Below, in pieces: positions 8,841 through 16,248 of a DNA stretch of 64,000 nucleotides. Both the position numbers and the translations under genes were made by a program. Under the pieces are notes generated by a model. That model saw only the letters and a list, made by a program, of their open reading frames with translations, was not told where the DNA came from and did no database searches. This DNA comes from WLMZ01 sp038227995 (GTDB lineage: Bacteria > Actinomycetota > Acidimicrobiia > Acidimicrobiales > Ilumatobacteraceae): positions 308,228 through 372,227 of the forward strand of contig JBBRPP010000001.1 in NCBI GenBank assembly GCA_038227995.1, written 5' to 3'. The first letter of the stretch is position 1, and every line of letters starts with the position of its first letter.

Positions 8841-10742
8841 ATGACCGATACGGTCGAACGGAAGCCGGCAGCCGAGACGATCACGCGCGTCGTGGTCCGT
8901 TTTGCGGGTGACTCTGGCGATGGCATGCAGCTGACAGGCGACCGATTCACGTCGTCGAGCGCAATATTCGGTAACGACCTGTCGACGTTGCCGGACTTTC
9001 CGGCGGAGATCCGCGCACCTGCGGGCACCGTCAACGGGGTGTCCAGTTTCCAGGTGCACATCTCCGATCACGACATCACCACGCCGGGCGACGCGCCGGG
9101 CGTGCTGATCGCGATGAACCCGGCGGCGCTGATGGCCGACCTCGGTCGGCTCGAACAGGGTGGCCTGCTGATCGTCAACCGCGACTCGTTCGTGCAGCGC
9201 GATCTGGAGAAGGTCGGTTACACGACCAACCCGTTGGAAGACGGGTCGCTCAGCAACTACCGAGTCGTCGAGGTGCCGATGACGTCGCTGACGATCCAGG
9301 CGACGGTTCCACTCGGGGTCAAGAACCGCGATGCGGAGCGATCGAAGAACTTCTTTGCGCTCGGCATGATCTCATGGCTGTTCTCGCGGCCGCGTGAACC
9401 AACACTGGAATGGATCTCGGGAAAGTTCCGCGACGACCTCATCCGCGCCGCGAACACAGCAGCTTTCAATGCCGGCTACCACTTCGGCGAGACCACCGAG
9501 CTGTTCGATCACGCGTACCAGGTCGAGTCCGCCCACATGCCGGCGGGGGAGTACACGAACATCACCGGCAACACCGCGCTGGCGTGGGGTCTGGTCGCGG
9601 CCGGCCAACTGGCCAAGCTGCCGGTGTTCCTCGGCAGCTACCCGATCACGCCGGCGTCCGACATCCTCCACGAGCTGTCCAAGAACAAGCACTTCGGCGT
9701 TCGCACGGTGCAGGCCGAGGACGAGATCGCCGCGGCCGGGATGGCGCTGGGCGCCGCGTTCGCCGGGCACCTCGGGGTGACGACGACCAGTGGGCCGGGC
9801 GTCGCACTGAAGAGCGAGACGACCAGTCTCGCGATCTCGCTGGAGCTGCCGATGCTGCTGATCGACATCCAGCGTGGCGGGCCGTCCACGGGGTTGCCGA
9901 CCAAGACCGAGGCGGCAGATCTGAACATCGCGATGTATGGCCGCCACGCCGAGGCGCCGTTGCCGATCGTCGCCGCATACAGCCCCAGTCACTGCTTCCA
10001 CGCGGCAATCGAGGCGGCACGCATCGCCTTGAAGTACCGCACGCCGGTGATCCTGCTCAGCGACGGCTACATCGCCAACGGCTCCGAGCCGTGGTTGCTC
10101 CCCGACGTCGACTCGCTGCCCGACATCTCCACCGAGTTCGCGACCGAGTTCAATCACACGGCGCCTGACGGCACCGACGAGTACTGGCCATATCTGCGCG
10201 ATCCCGAGACCCTCGCCCGGCCGTGGGCGATCCCCGGCACGCCGAAGCTGATGCATCGCGTCGGTGGGCTGGAGAAGCAGGACGGCAGCGGCGACATCGA
10301 CTACACACCGCAGAACCACGAGCGGATGGTGCACCTGCGTGCCGCGAAGATCGCCGGCATCGCCAACGACATCCCGCTGGCCGAGGCCGTGGGGGACGCC
10401 GACGCCGACGTGTGCATCCTCGGTTGGGGCTCGACCTGGGCCGCGATCGACGCGGCCGTCCAGCGAACGCGACGACAGGGCATGAAGGTCGCGTGGATCC
10501 ATCTCGTGCACCTCAGCCCGCTGCCGCGCAATCTGGGAGAGCTCCTGCATTCGTTCCCGCGGGTGATCGTGCCCGAGCTCAACCTCGGCCAACTCTGCCG
10601 CATCGTGCGCGCCGAGTACCTCGTGAATGCGAAGTCGATCAGCAAGGTGCAGGGCCTGCCGTTCACGTCGGGCGAGCTGGAAGTGGCGCTGGCCGCCGCG
10701 ATCGAGAGCCCGATCGGGTTCGGGAAGGGGATGACGCTGTGA
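8841..10742 (+). CDS. korA: 2-oxoacid:ferredoxin oxidoreductase, fused gamma-alpha subunit
   Basis: 633 residues. The N-terminal third (VRFAGDSGDGMQLTGDRF and onward) is the gamma domain; from about residue 220 the alpha (pyrimidine-binding) domain follows with LGSYPITPASDILHEL, then domain II. With the beta subunit it oxidatively decarboxylates a 2-oxoacid, most likely 2-oxoglutarate, giving acyl-CoA and reduced ferredoxin. A strong Shine-Dalgarno (GGGGAGGGG, 8826-8834) lies six bases before ATG 8841, in contrast to the leaderless neighbours. The stop overlaps the GTG of korB. The 2-oxoglutarate assignment rests on similarity to actinobacterial KorA and is not proven by sequence. Confidence 0.9.
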   Translation: MTDTVERKPAAETITRVVVRFAGDSGDGMQLTGDRFTSSSAIFGNDLSTLPDFPAEIRAPAGTVNGVSSFQVHISDHDITTPGDAPGVLIAMNPAALMADLGRLEQGGLLIVNRDSFVQRDLEKVGYTTNPLEDGSLSNYRVVEVPMTSLTIQATVPLGVKNRDAERSKNFFALGMISWLFSRPREPTLEWISGKFRDDLIRAANTAAFNAGYHFGETTELFDHAYQVESAHMPAGEYTNITGNTALAWGLVAAGQLAKLPVFLGSYPITPASDILHELSKNKHFGVRTVQAEDEIAAAGMALGAAFAGHLGVTTTSGPGVALKSETTSLAISLELPMLLIDIQRGGPSTGLPTKTEAADLNIAMYGRHAEAPLPIVAAYSPSHCFHAAIEAARIALKYRTPVILLSDGYIANGSEPWLLPDVDSLPDISTEFATEFNHTAPDGTDEYWPYLRDPETLARPWAIPGTPKLMHRVGGLEKQDGSGDIDYTPQNHERMVHLRAAKIAGIANDIPLAEAVGDADADVCILGWGSTWAAIDAAVQRTRRQGMKVAWIHLVHLSPLPRNLGELLHSFPRVIVPELNLGQLCRIVRAEYLVNAKSISKVQGLPFTSGELEVALAAAIESPIGFGKGMTL

Positions 10743-11779
10743 GCGACACAATTGCCTTGACCACCAAGAAGGACTGGACCAGCGATCAAGAGGTCCGCTG
10801 GTGCCCCGGTTGTGGCGACTACGGCATCCTGCTCGCGGTCCAGACCCTGATGCCCGAGTTGGGAGTCGCGCCCGAGAACACCGTGTTCGTGTCGGGCATC
10901 GGCTGTTCCAGTCGCTTCCCGTACTACATGGAGACCTACGGGATGCACAGCATCCACGGCCGGGCGCCGGCGATCGCCACCGGCGTGGCCGTGGCTCGCC
11001 CCGACCTCGATGTGTGGGTGATCACCGGCGACGGCGATGCACTGTCGATCGGTGGCAACCACCTGATCCACGCCCTACGCCGCAATGTGAACCTCACGAT
11101 CCTGCTGTTCAACAACCGCATTTATGGACTCACCAAGGGCCAGTACTCGCCCACCTCGGAGATGGGCAAGGTCACCAAGAGCACCCCGATGGGCTCGATC
11201 GACCAACCGTTCAACCCGTTGGCCGTTGCCCTCGGTGCCGAGGCCAGCTTCGTGGCTCGCACCCACGATCTCGACCGCAAGCACATGATGGAGGTGTTCC
11301 GGGCCGCACATGCGCATCGCGGAGCCTCGTTCGTCGAGATCCTCCAGAACTGCAACGTGTTCAACGACGACGCGTTCGATCCGGTGACCGGTCGCAAGAA
11401 CCGCACCGAGATGATGGTCGATCTCCACCATGGCGAACCGGTCCGATTCGGCGAGAACGGTCACGCCGGAGTTGTCATGGGCCCTGACGGAAGGTTGCGG
11501 ATCGTCGAGGTCGATGACGTCGGTGTCGACGCCCTGCTGATCCACGATGCACATCGAGACGACCCCAGCCTGGCATTCGCGCTCGCTCGCCTGTCGACCG
11601 CTGATCCTCGGTATTGCGCCGGTGATTGGTCCCCGACCCCGTTCGGCGTCTTCCGCGACATCGACCGACCGGACTACGGATCGATGGTCGGAGCCCAATT
11701 GGCCGAAGCACGGTCCAAGAAAGGCCCCGGCGACCTGCACGCGCTGCTCCAGTCGGCCGGGACGTGGAACGTCACCTGA
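10739..11779 (+). CDS. korB: 2-oxoacid:ferredoxin oxidoreductase, beta subunit
   Basis: 346 residues. WCPGCGDYG near residue 21 supplies two cysteines of the [4Fe-4S] ligand set, GIGCSSRF a third, and GDGDALSIGGNHL with LLFNNRIYGLTKGQ is the thiamine diphosphate and Mg binding site. It completes the two-subunit enzyme with KorA; the GTG start sits inside the korA stop (GTGA), so the subunits are translationally coupled. Together with the aconitase elsewhere in the window this supports a TCA cycle using ferredoxin instead of NAD at the 2-oxoglutarate step. No ferredoxin gene is in the window. Confidence 0.92.
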   Translation: MSDTIALTTKKDWTSDQEVRWCPGCGDYGILLAVQTLMPELGVAPENTVFVSGIGCSSRFPYYMETYGMHSIHGRAPAIATGVAVARPDLDVWVITGDGDALSIGGNHLIHALRRNVNLTILLFNNRIYGLTKGQYSPTSEMGKVTKSTPMGSIDQPFNPLAVALGAEASFVARTHDLDRKHMMEVFRAAHAHRGASFVEILQNCNVFNDDAFDPVTGRKNRTEMMVDLHHGEPVRFGENGHAGVVMGPDGRLRIVEVDDVGVDALLIHDAHRDDPSLAFALARLSTADPRYCAGDWSPTPFGVFRDIDRPDYGSMVGAQLAEARSKKGPGDLHALLQSAGTWNVT

Positions 11780-11857
11780 GCCGGTGTAGTCTCTGAGCAG
11801 GGCAATCGTCGGAAGAACACGCCCGCAATCGTCTCGCACACCCCTGGGGTCCGTCAC

Positions 11858-11872
11858 GTTGCGTCACGCAAC
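11858..11872. promoter_or_regulatory. Palindrome upstream of the small 11920 gene, possible operator
   Basis: GTTGCG-TCA-CGCAAC, a perfect 6 bp inverted repeat with a 3 base centre. TAGGAT, a plausible -10, follows at 11876-11881, so the palindrome would lie at the -35 side of a promoter. The regulator is unknown. Confidence 0.4.
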
Positions 11873-11919
11873 CAGTAGGATATTCCCCGATGTTATTTCT
11901 CTAGATTCGGAGCCCTACC

Positions 11920-12108
11920 GTGAAGAAGGGTCGTCATCGCCGCTTCGAAGAAGCGCGAAAGCTCAAGCAAGCTGGTCCCAGCGCAGTCGATCTGGGATTT
12001 GGTGGCACTGATCATCGTCCTCGAACCGAAGACGACGAGTACGCCGCGTTAGCGGAGAAGTACGGCGTCACGTTCGATGACGAAGATGACGAAGAGTCCG
12101 ACGACTAG
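11920..12108 (+). CDS. Small protein with basic head and acidic tail, possibly DUF3073-like
   Basis: 62 residues from a GTG with GGAG seven bases upstream. The head (KKGRHRRFEEARKLK) is strongly basic, the end (DDEDDEESDD) strongly acidic, with EYAALAEKYGV between. The layout recalls the short actinobacterial DUF3073 proteins, but the match is by shape and composition only. Function unknown; a nucleic-acid or ribosome partner would fit the charge pattern. It precedes typA by 60 bases in the same direction and may be co-transcribed. Codon use and the ribosome binding site make it a believable gene despite its size. Confidence 0.65.
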   Translation: MKKGRHRRFEEARKLKQAGPSAVDLGFGGTDHRPRTEDDEYAALAEKYGVTFDDEDDEESDD

Positions 12109-12167
12109 ACCAACCCCTGCCCGCGCCGATGCACTCGACGTCGGCCGCCACAGAAACCCCCCGGATC

Positions 12168-14000
12168 ATGACTGAATTACGCAATATCGCCCTTGTCGCG
12201 CACGTCGACCACGGCAAGACCACACTCGTCGATGCCCTCTTGCGGGCGACGGGAACATTCGCCGCCCACCAGGCCGTCGTCGATCGCGTGATGGACAACA
12301 ACGACCAGGAGCGCGAGCGCGGCATCACCATCCTCGCCAAGGCCGCCTCGATCGAGTGGAAGGGCGTCAAGATCAACATGGTGGACACGCCCGGCCACGC
12401 CGACTTCGGTGGCGAGGTCGAGCGCGCCTTGACCATGGTCGACGGCGTGCTGTTGCTCGTGGATGCAGCCGAAGGTCCGCTGCCGCAGACCCGGTACGTC
12501 CTGCAGAAGGCTCTCGCCCTGGATCTGCCGGCAATCGTCATCATCAACAAGGTCGACCGCCACGACGCCCGCCCCGACGAGGTGCTCGACGAGGTCTACC
12601 AGCTGTTCATCGACCTCGATGCTGGCGATCACCACATCGACTTCCAGATCATCTCGGCCGTTGCTCGCGAGGGACGCTCGATGCGCGGCATCGGTATGCC
12701 CGGGCCCGACGAAGACCTCTCGGCGCTGCTCGACACGATCGTCGAGACGATCCCAGCCCCCAAGGGCGACCCAACCGCGCCGTTGCAGGCAATGGTCACC
12801 ACGCTCGACGCGTCCGAGTACCTCGGCCGTCTTGCGATCGGTCGTGTTGTCAACGGCGTCATGCGTCGTGGTGACACCGTTGCGCTGCTCGAGGAAGAGT
12901 TTGCCGAGGGCCAGCCGCCGCTGAAGCGCCGCCTCAGCCAGCTGATGGCGTTCGAAGGCGTGAGCCGCAACGAAGTCGAACAGCTGTCGGCCGGTGACCT
13001 GTTCGTCGTCGCCGGCTTCCCCGAGGTCGAGATCGGCGACACCATCGCCTCGGTCGAGACCCCGATCGCGCTACCTCGCCTCACGGTCGACGAGCCCGTC
13101 CTGCGCATGACGTTCGGCGTCAACACGTCGCCGTTCGCCGGCAAGGATGGCAAGTACCTTACCAGCCGCCACCTCGTCGACCGCCTCAACAAGGAACTGC
13201 TCGGCAACGTGTCGATCAAGCTGTTCGAGACCGGCTCGCCCGACATCATCGAGGTCGCCGGCCGCGGCGAGCTGCAGCTCGCGGTGCTGATCGAGTCGAT
13301 GCGTCGTGAAGGGTACGAGCTGCAGGTCAGCCGGCCCGAGGTCATCACCAAGGAAGTCAACGGGAAGCGCTTCGAGCCCCAGGAACGTGGCGTCTGCGAC
13401 GTCCCCGACGAGCATGTCGGCACGATCACCCAAGAGCTGGCACCGCGCAAGGGACGCATCACCGACCTGCGCTCCGGCGACGCCGGCCGAACGATCGTGA
13501 CGTTCGAATGCCCCAGCCGTGGCCTGATCGGATTCCGTTCGTTGCTGATGACGGCAACTCGCGGCACTGCGCTGTTGCATCAGCACCACCTCGGCTGGAT
13601 GCCGTGGGCGGGCGACATGCCCGATGCCCGCGGTGGCGCGATGGTCGCCGACCGCATCGGTCAGACGACGGGCTACGCGCTCGACAAGTTGCAGCTCAGT
13701 GGGCAATTCTTCGTGAACCCCGGCGAGCAGGTGTACGAGGGCATGGTCGTCGGTGAGTGTGCACGCGAGGACGAGATGGTCGTCAACGCCGTGCGCCCCA
13801 AGGAGAAGAACAACATCCGAACGCACAGCCACGACGACGCCGTCAAGCTGCCCGCGCCGCGGATCCACAGCCTCGAGACTGCGATCGAGTGGATTGCCGA
13901 CGACGAGCTCGTCGAGGTCACCCCGAAGAACATCCGCATCCGTAAGAAGTACCTCGGCCTCGAAGAGCGCCGGAAGTCCAACAAGAAGTCCAAGGTCTGA
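12168..14000 (+). CDS. typA: Translational GTPase TypA/BipA
   Basis: 610 residues, close to the E. coli BipA length of 607. G1 AHVDHGKT at residues 11-18, G2 region ERGITI, G3 DTPGHADF and G4 NKVD are intact, followed by EF-Tu-like domain II, EF-G-like domains III and V, and the BipA-specific C-terminal domain. It binds ribosomes and supports assembly or stress translation. ATG 12168 gives the usual N-terminus immediately before the G domain; an in-frame ATG at 12129 would add 13 residues. Neither has a good Shine-Dalgarno. Confidence 0.95.
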   Translation: MTELRNIALVAHVDHGKTTLVDALLRATGTFAAHQAVVDRVMDNNDQERERGITILAKAASIEWKGVKINMVDTPGHADFGGEVERALTMVDGVLLLVDAAEGPLPQTRYVLQKALALDLPAIVIINKVDRHDARPDEVLDEVYQLFIDLDAGDHHIDFQIISAVAREGRSMRGIGMPGPDEDLSALLDTIVETIPAPKGDPTAPLQAMVTTLDASEYLGRLAIGRVVNGVMRRGDTVALLEEEFAEGQPPLKRRLSQLMAFEGVSRNEVEQLSAGDLFVVAGFPEVEIGDTIASVETPIALPRLTVDEPVLRMTFGVNTSPFAGKDGKYLTSRHLVDRLNKELLGNVSIKLFETGSPDIIEVAGRGELQLAVLIESMRREGYELQVSRPEVITKEVNGKRFEPQERGVCDVPDEHVGTITQELAPRKGRITDLRSGDAGRTIVTFECPSRGLIGFRSLLMTATRGTALLHQHHLGWMPWAGDMPDARGGAMVADRIGQTTGYALDKLQLSGQFFVNPGEQVYEGMVVGECAREDEMVVNAVRPKEKNNIRTHSHDDAVKLPAPRIHSLETAIEWIADDELVEVTPKNIRIRKKYLGLEERRKSNKKSKV

Positions 14001-14054
14001 CCCCCACGTCGGCCCGGTTGGGGTTCGGCCGGTGGCGGCGCCTCGGCTCGTGAC

Positions 14055-14314
14055 TCGGGTGTCGTTCGGGTGGAGCCTCCACCAAATCCGCACCCGACCT
14101 CAGCCGTGCCGCGGGCTGTTGCGGGCTCGGGTGTCGATCGGGTGGACGCTCTACCGATTCCGCACCCGATCTCAGCCGTGCCGCGGGCTGTTGCGGGCTC
14201 GGGTGTCGATCGGGTGGACGCTCCACCCGATCCGCACCCGATGTCGGTTGCTGCCGCCGTCTGACGTCGGCTCGGGTGTCGTTTGGGTGGAGCCTCCACC
14301 GAATCCGCACCCGA
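14055..14314. repeat. Array of four family A hairpin repeats (72-73 bp period)
   Basis: Four 43 bp imperfect palindromes at 14055-14097, 14127-14169, 14199-14241 and 14272-14314. Each begins TCGGGTGTCG and ends CACCCGA. In the third copy an outer 7 bp stem (TCGGGTG/CACCCGA) and an inner 10 bp stem (ATCGGGTGGA/TCCACCCGAT) are separated by a 3+3 internal loop. Start-to-start spacing is 72, 72 and 73. The roughly 29 bp between copies 1-2 and 2-3 is also nearly identical (CAGCCGTGCCGCGGGCTG). These arrays fill the 372-base gap between typA and the AbiEi-type gene; nothing coding is seen there. Confidence 0.9.
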
Positions 14315-14372
14315 TCTGGTCAGCGAACGCTGCTCACGAAACTCTGTGACACGGTTCCGCTACAACTCGAAC

Positions 14373-15335
14373 ATGCCCCAGAGCGCCGACGTGCGTGCCG
14401 TGGGCGAGTTCGCAGCCTCTCGGTACGGCACGTTCACGATGAGCCAGGCTGCCGAAAACGGATTGACCCGCAACGACCTCCGCCGGCTGGAACGCGACGG
14501 CATCGTCGAACGCATCCGACCGAGCGTCTGGAGGTTCGCCGGCCAGCCCATTGGGTGGAAGCACAGGCTGCACGCGGCGACCGTCGGGGTGCGAGCGGTC
14601 AGCGCGTTTGCCAGCGCGACAGCGATGCACGGAGTGGACGGCATGGATGCACCGCCTGACCAACTCGAGATCCTCTGCCATCACTCCGCTGCGGTGACTT
14701 CGGCCACGGCGTTGGTTCACAAGACGAGGTGGCTCCCGAATGCGGACGTGATCGAGGTCGACGGCATCATGTGCACGACGCTGGCGCGAACGCTGTGTGA
14801 CATGGCGCCCAGGCTCGATGATCGGCAACTGGTCCGCTTCGTGGATGACATACAACGGCGAGACGTCAGCTTGCTGTGGATCATCGAACGGGCGCTGAAG
14901 TTGCGATCGGGCACGCGGTCAGGTCCGACGAGAGTCCTCGATGTCGTCCGTCGTCGGCTCGGAGGATACGTCGTGCCCGAGTCGTGGTTCGAACGGCTGT
15001 TGAGCGAATGCCTCCGGTCACCGTTGCTCGGTGACATCGTTCGACAGCACGTTCTTCGTGACCCGTCGGGAGCATTCATCGCTCGGTTCGACCTGGCAAT
15101 TCCGTGGGCGCAGCTCGGGATCGAGGGGCACAGCCGCAGCTTCCACCTTGGGGAAGCGGCCGAGCGTTACGACGAGGACCGCGACATGCGAGCCGCTCAG
15201 CAAGGTTGGGAGATCACATATCTCGGCTTCGCCGCGACCCGAAACCCATCGGCAGTCCGTCGCGACATCGAGCTGATCGTTCGGCGCAGGATGGCCGACC
15301 TCGATCTTCGCCCGCTGTCGGCGACCGCGGCGTGA
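14373..15335 (+). CDS. AbiEi antitoxin-like N-terminal domain with DUF559-like C-terminal region
   Basis: 320 residues. The N-terminal 70 residues (YGTFTMSQAAENGLTRNDL then RRLERDGIVERIRPSVWRF) form the winged-helix domain found in AbiEi-type antitoxins. The C-terminal third, with FDLAIPWAQLGIEGHS and YDEDRDMRAAQQGWEITY, resembles the DUF559/Vsr-like endonuclease fold (D...E...). No partner toxin gene (AbiEii) is adjacent, so a classical toxin-antitoxin pair is not supported. Such fusions are frequent in actinobacteria and of unknown function. The gene is bracketed by four family A hairpins upstream and one just downstream. Confidence 0.7.
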   Translation: MPQSADVRAVGEFAASRYGTFTMSQAAENGLTRNDLRRLERDGIVERIRPSVWRFAGQPIGWKHRLHAATVGVRAVSAFASATAMHGVDGMDAPPDQLEILCHHSAAVTSATALVHKTRWLPNADVIEVDGIMCTTLARTLCDMAPRLDDRQLVRFVDDIQRRDVSLLWIIERALKLRSGTRSGPTRVLDVVRRRLGGYVVPESWFERLLSECLRSPLLGDIVRQHVLRDPSGAFIARFDLAIPWAQLGIEGHSRSFHLGEAAERYDEDRDMRAAQQGWEITYLGFAATRNPSAVRRDIELIVRRRMADLDLRPLSATAA

Positions 15336-15339
15336 CCGC

Positions 15340-15382
15340 TCGGGTGTCATTCTGGTGGAGCGCCCACCAGATCCGCACCCGA
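15340..15382. repeat. Family A hairpin repeat, single copy
   Basis: 43 bp element starting five bases after the stop of the AbiEi-type gene. The inner stem is CTGGTGG/CCACCAG where the upstream copies have CGGGTGG/CCACCCG, a compensatory change that keeps pairing. It lies between two convergent genes and could act as a transcription terminator. Confidence 0.88.
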
Positions 15383-15430
15383 GCTCAGGTTTCGGGAATG
15401 TGCTGCGGCGACGAAGCCGCAGCCGTTTCG

Positions 15431-16156
15431 TTACTTGCGGCGGACGGCCGGGTGCGCGACCGGCGTGCTGCGTGATTTCTCCAGTTGCTTGACGAGCATC
15501 TCGTAGACACGCACGCCGGTGAACTCGATGATCTCGTCGCGCAGGTAGCGATAGGCGGGCTTGGTTCCGTTGAACGCGTCGGCGCTCTCGGTGCACCACC
15601 AGTGGAAGTCCTGGCCGCCCTCGCCCCAGTCGCGTCGTTTCCATTCGCGCAGGGTGCTGGTGACGTGGCCGTGGGTGTCGACATCTTCGTGCAGCCGCAA
15701 CGGGAGCTGCCAGCAGACGTCGGGCTTCCAGTCGAGCGGGCGTTCGCCGACGGCCATCGCCGCGCTGTGCAGCGCGCAGCCCTCGCCGCCCGCGAAGCCG
15801 GGTCGGTTGAGGAAGATGCATGCACCATCGACGACCCGGGTCGTGACGGTGCCGTCCGGCTCGGTGGCGGTCCACCCGGCGCGGGCCGATTCGTCGTGGT
15901 ACTGCCATTGTGACGGAGACAAACGGGCGGCGCTGTCGACCACCGTCTGGACGTCGGCTTCGTCGATGAAGTGCGCGCCGAAGCTGCAGCAGCCCTGGTT
16001 GAGATCGGTCGCGTCCTCGGTCAACACGCCCTTGCAGCCGTTGCCCCAGATGCAGTTCCAGTTCGATCGCAGGAAGGTCGCGTCGAACACCCATGTGCGT
16101 TGCTCGTCGGGGTCGTCGAAGCTCAGGTACTCGTGCAGATCCTCGGGGCGCGCCAC
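15431..16156 (-). CDS. Cysteine-rich protein, putative metal-cluster binding, function unknown
   Basis: 241 residues with nine or more cysteines: C35 and C41 (NCIWGNGC), C56-C57 followed by H62 (GCCSFGAH), C113, C127 with H130 (GEGCALH), C148 and a WWC near residue 187. This spacing recalls the zinc/iron-chelating YkgJ/DUF3109 type proteins, suggesting a bound iron-sulfur or zinc centre. No signal peptide. GTG 16156 is supported by TACCTT six bases upstream. Divergent from alaS. I cannot name the family with certainty. Confidence 0.6.
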   Translation of the reverse strand: MARPEDLHEYLSFDDPDEQRTWVFDATFLRSNWNCIWGNGCKGVLTEDATDLNQGCCSFGAHFIDEADVQTVVDSAARLSPSQWQYHDESARAGWTATEPDGTVTTRVVDGACIFLNRPGFAGGEGCALHSAAMAVGERPLDWKPDVCWQLPLRLHEDVDTHGHVTSTLREWKRRDWGEGGQDFHWWCTESADAFNGTKPAYRYLRDEIIEFTGVRVYEMLVKQLEKSRSTPVAHPAVRRK

Positions 16157-16162
16157 GGTTCG

Positions 16163-16168
16163 AAGGTA
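16163..16168 (-). promoter_or_regulatory. Putative leaderless -10 element for the cysteine-rich protein gene
   Basis: TACCTT on the minus strand with six bases to GTG 16156. Confidence 0.5.
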
Positions 16169-16215
16169 GCCGACGCGCTCGCCGTCGACACAGAGGCAAC
16201 AAAACCGCAGACAGT

Positions 16216-16239
16216 GCGGTCAGACCGCGCAGGTAGGCT
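16216..16239 (+). promoter_or_regulatory. alaS upstream region: palindrome and -10 element
   Basis: GCGGTC-A-GACCGC (16216-16228) is a perfect 6 bp inverted repeat. TAGGCT (16234-16239) sits nine bases before ATG 16249 with no Shine-Dalgarno, so the transcript may start at or near the start codon. The palindrome would cover the spacer upstream of the -10 and could be an operator. Confidence 0.4.
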
Positions 16240-16248
16240 GGCGCAACC

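Noticed and set aside
11789..11801. 13-base match GTCTCTGAGCAGG at 11789 and near 41885
   Set aside because: About as many matches of this length are expected by chance in a window of this size and the contexts differ.
14055..14314. Regularly spaced repeats resembling a CRISPR array
   Set aside because: The spacers are themselves near-identical, the unit is a long hairpin, there are only four copies and no cas genes; unlike CRISPR the period is carried by repeated spacer sequence.
16157..16248. T-box riboswitch upstream of alaS
   Set aside because: The gap is 92 bases and holds no T-box sequence or long leader; a leaderless -10 directly precedes the start.
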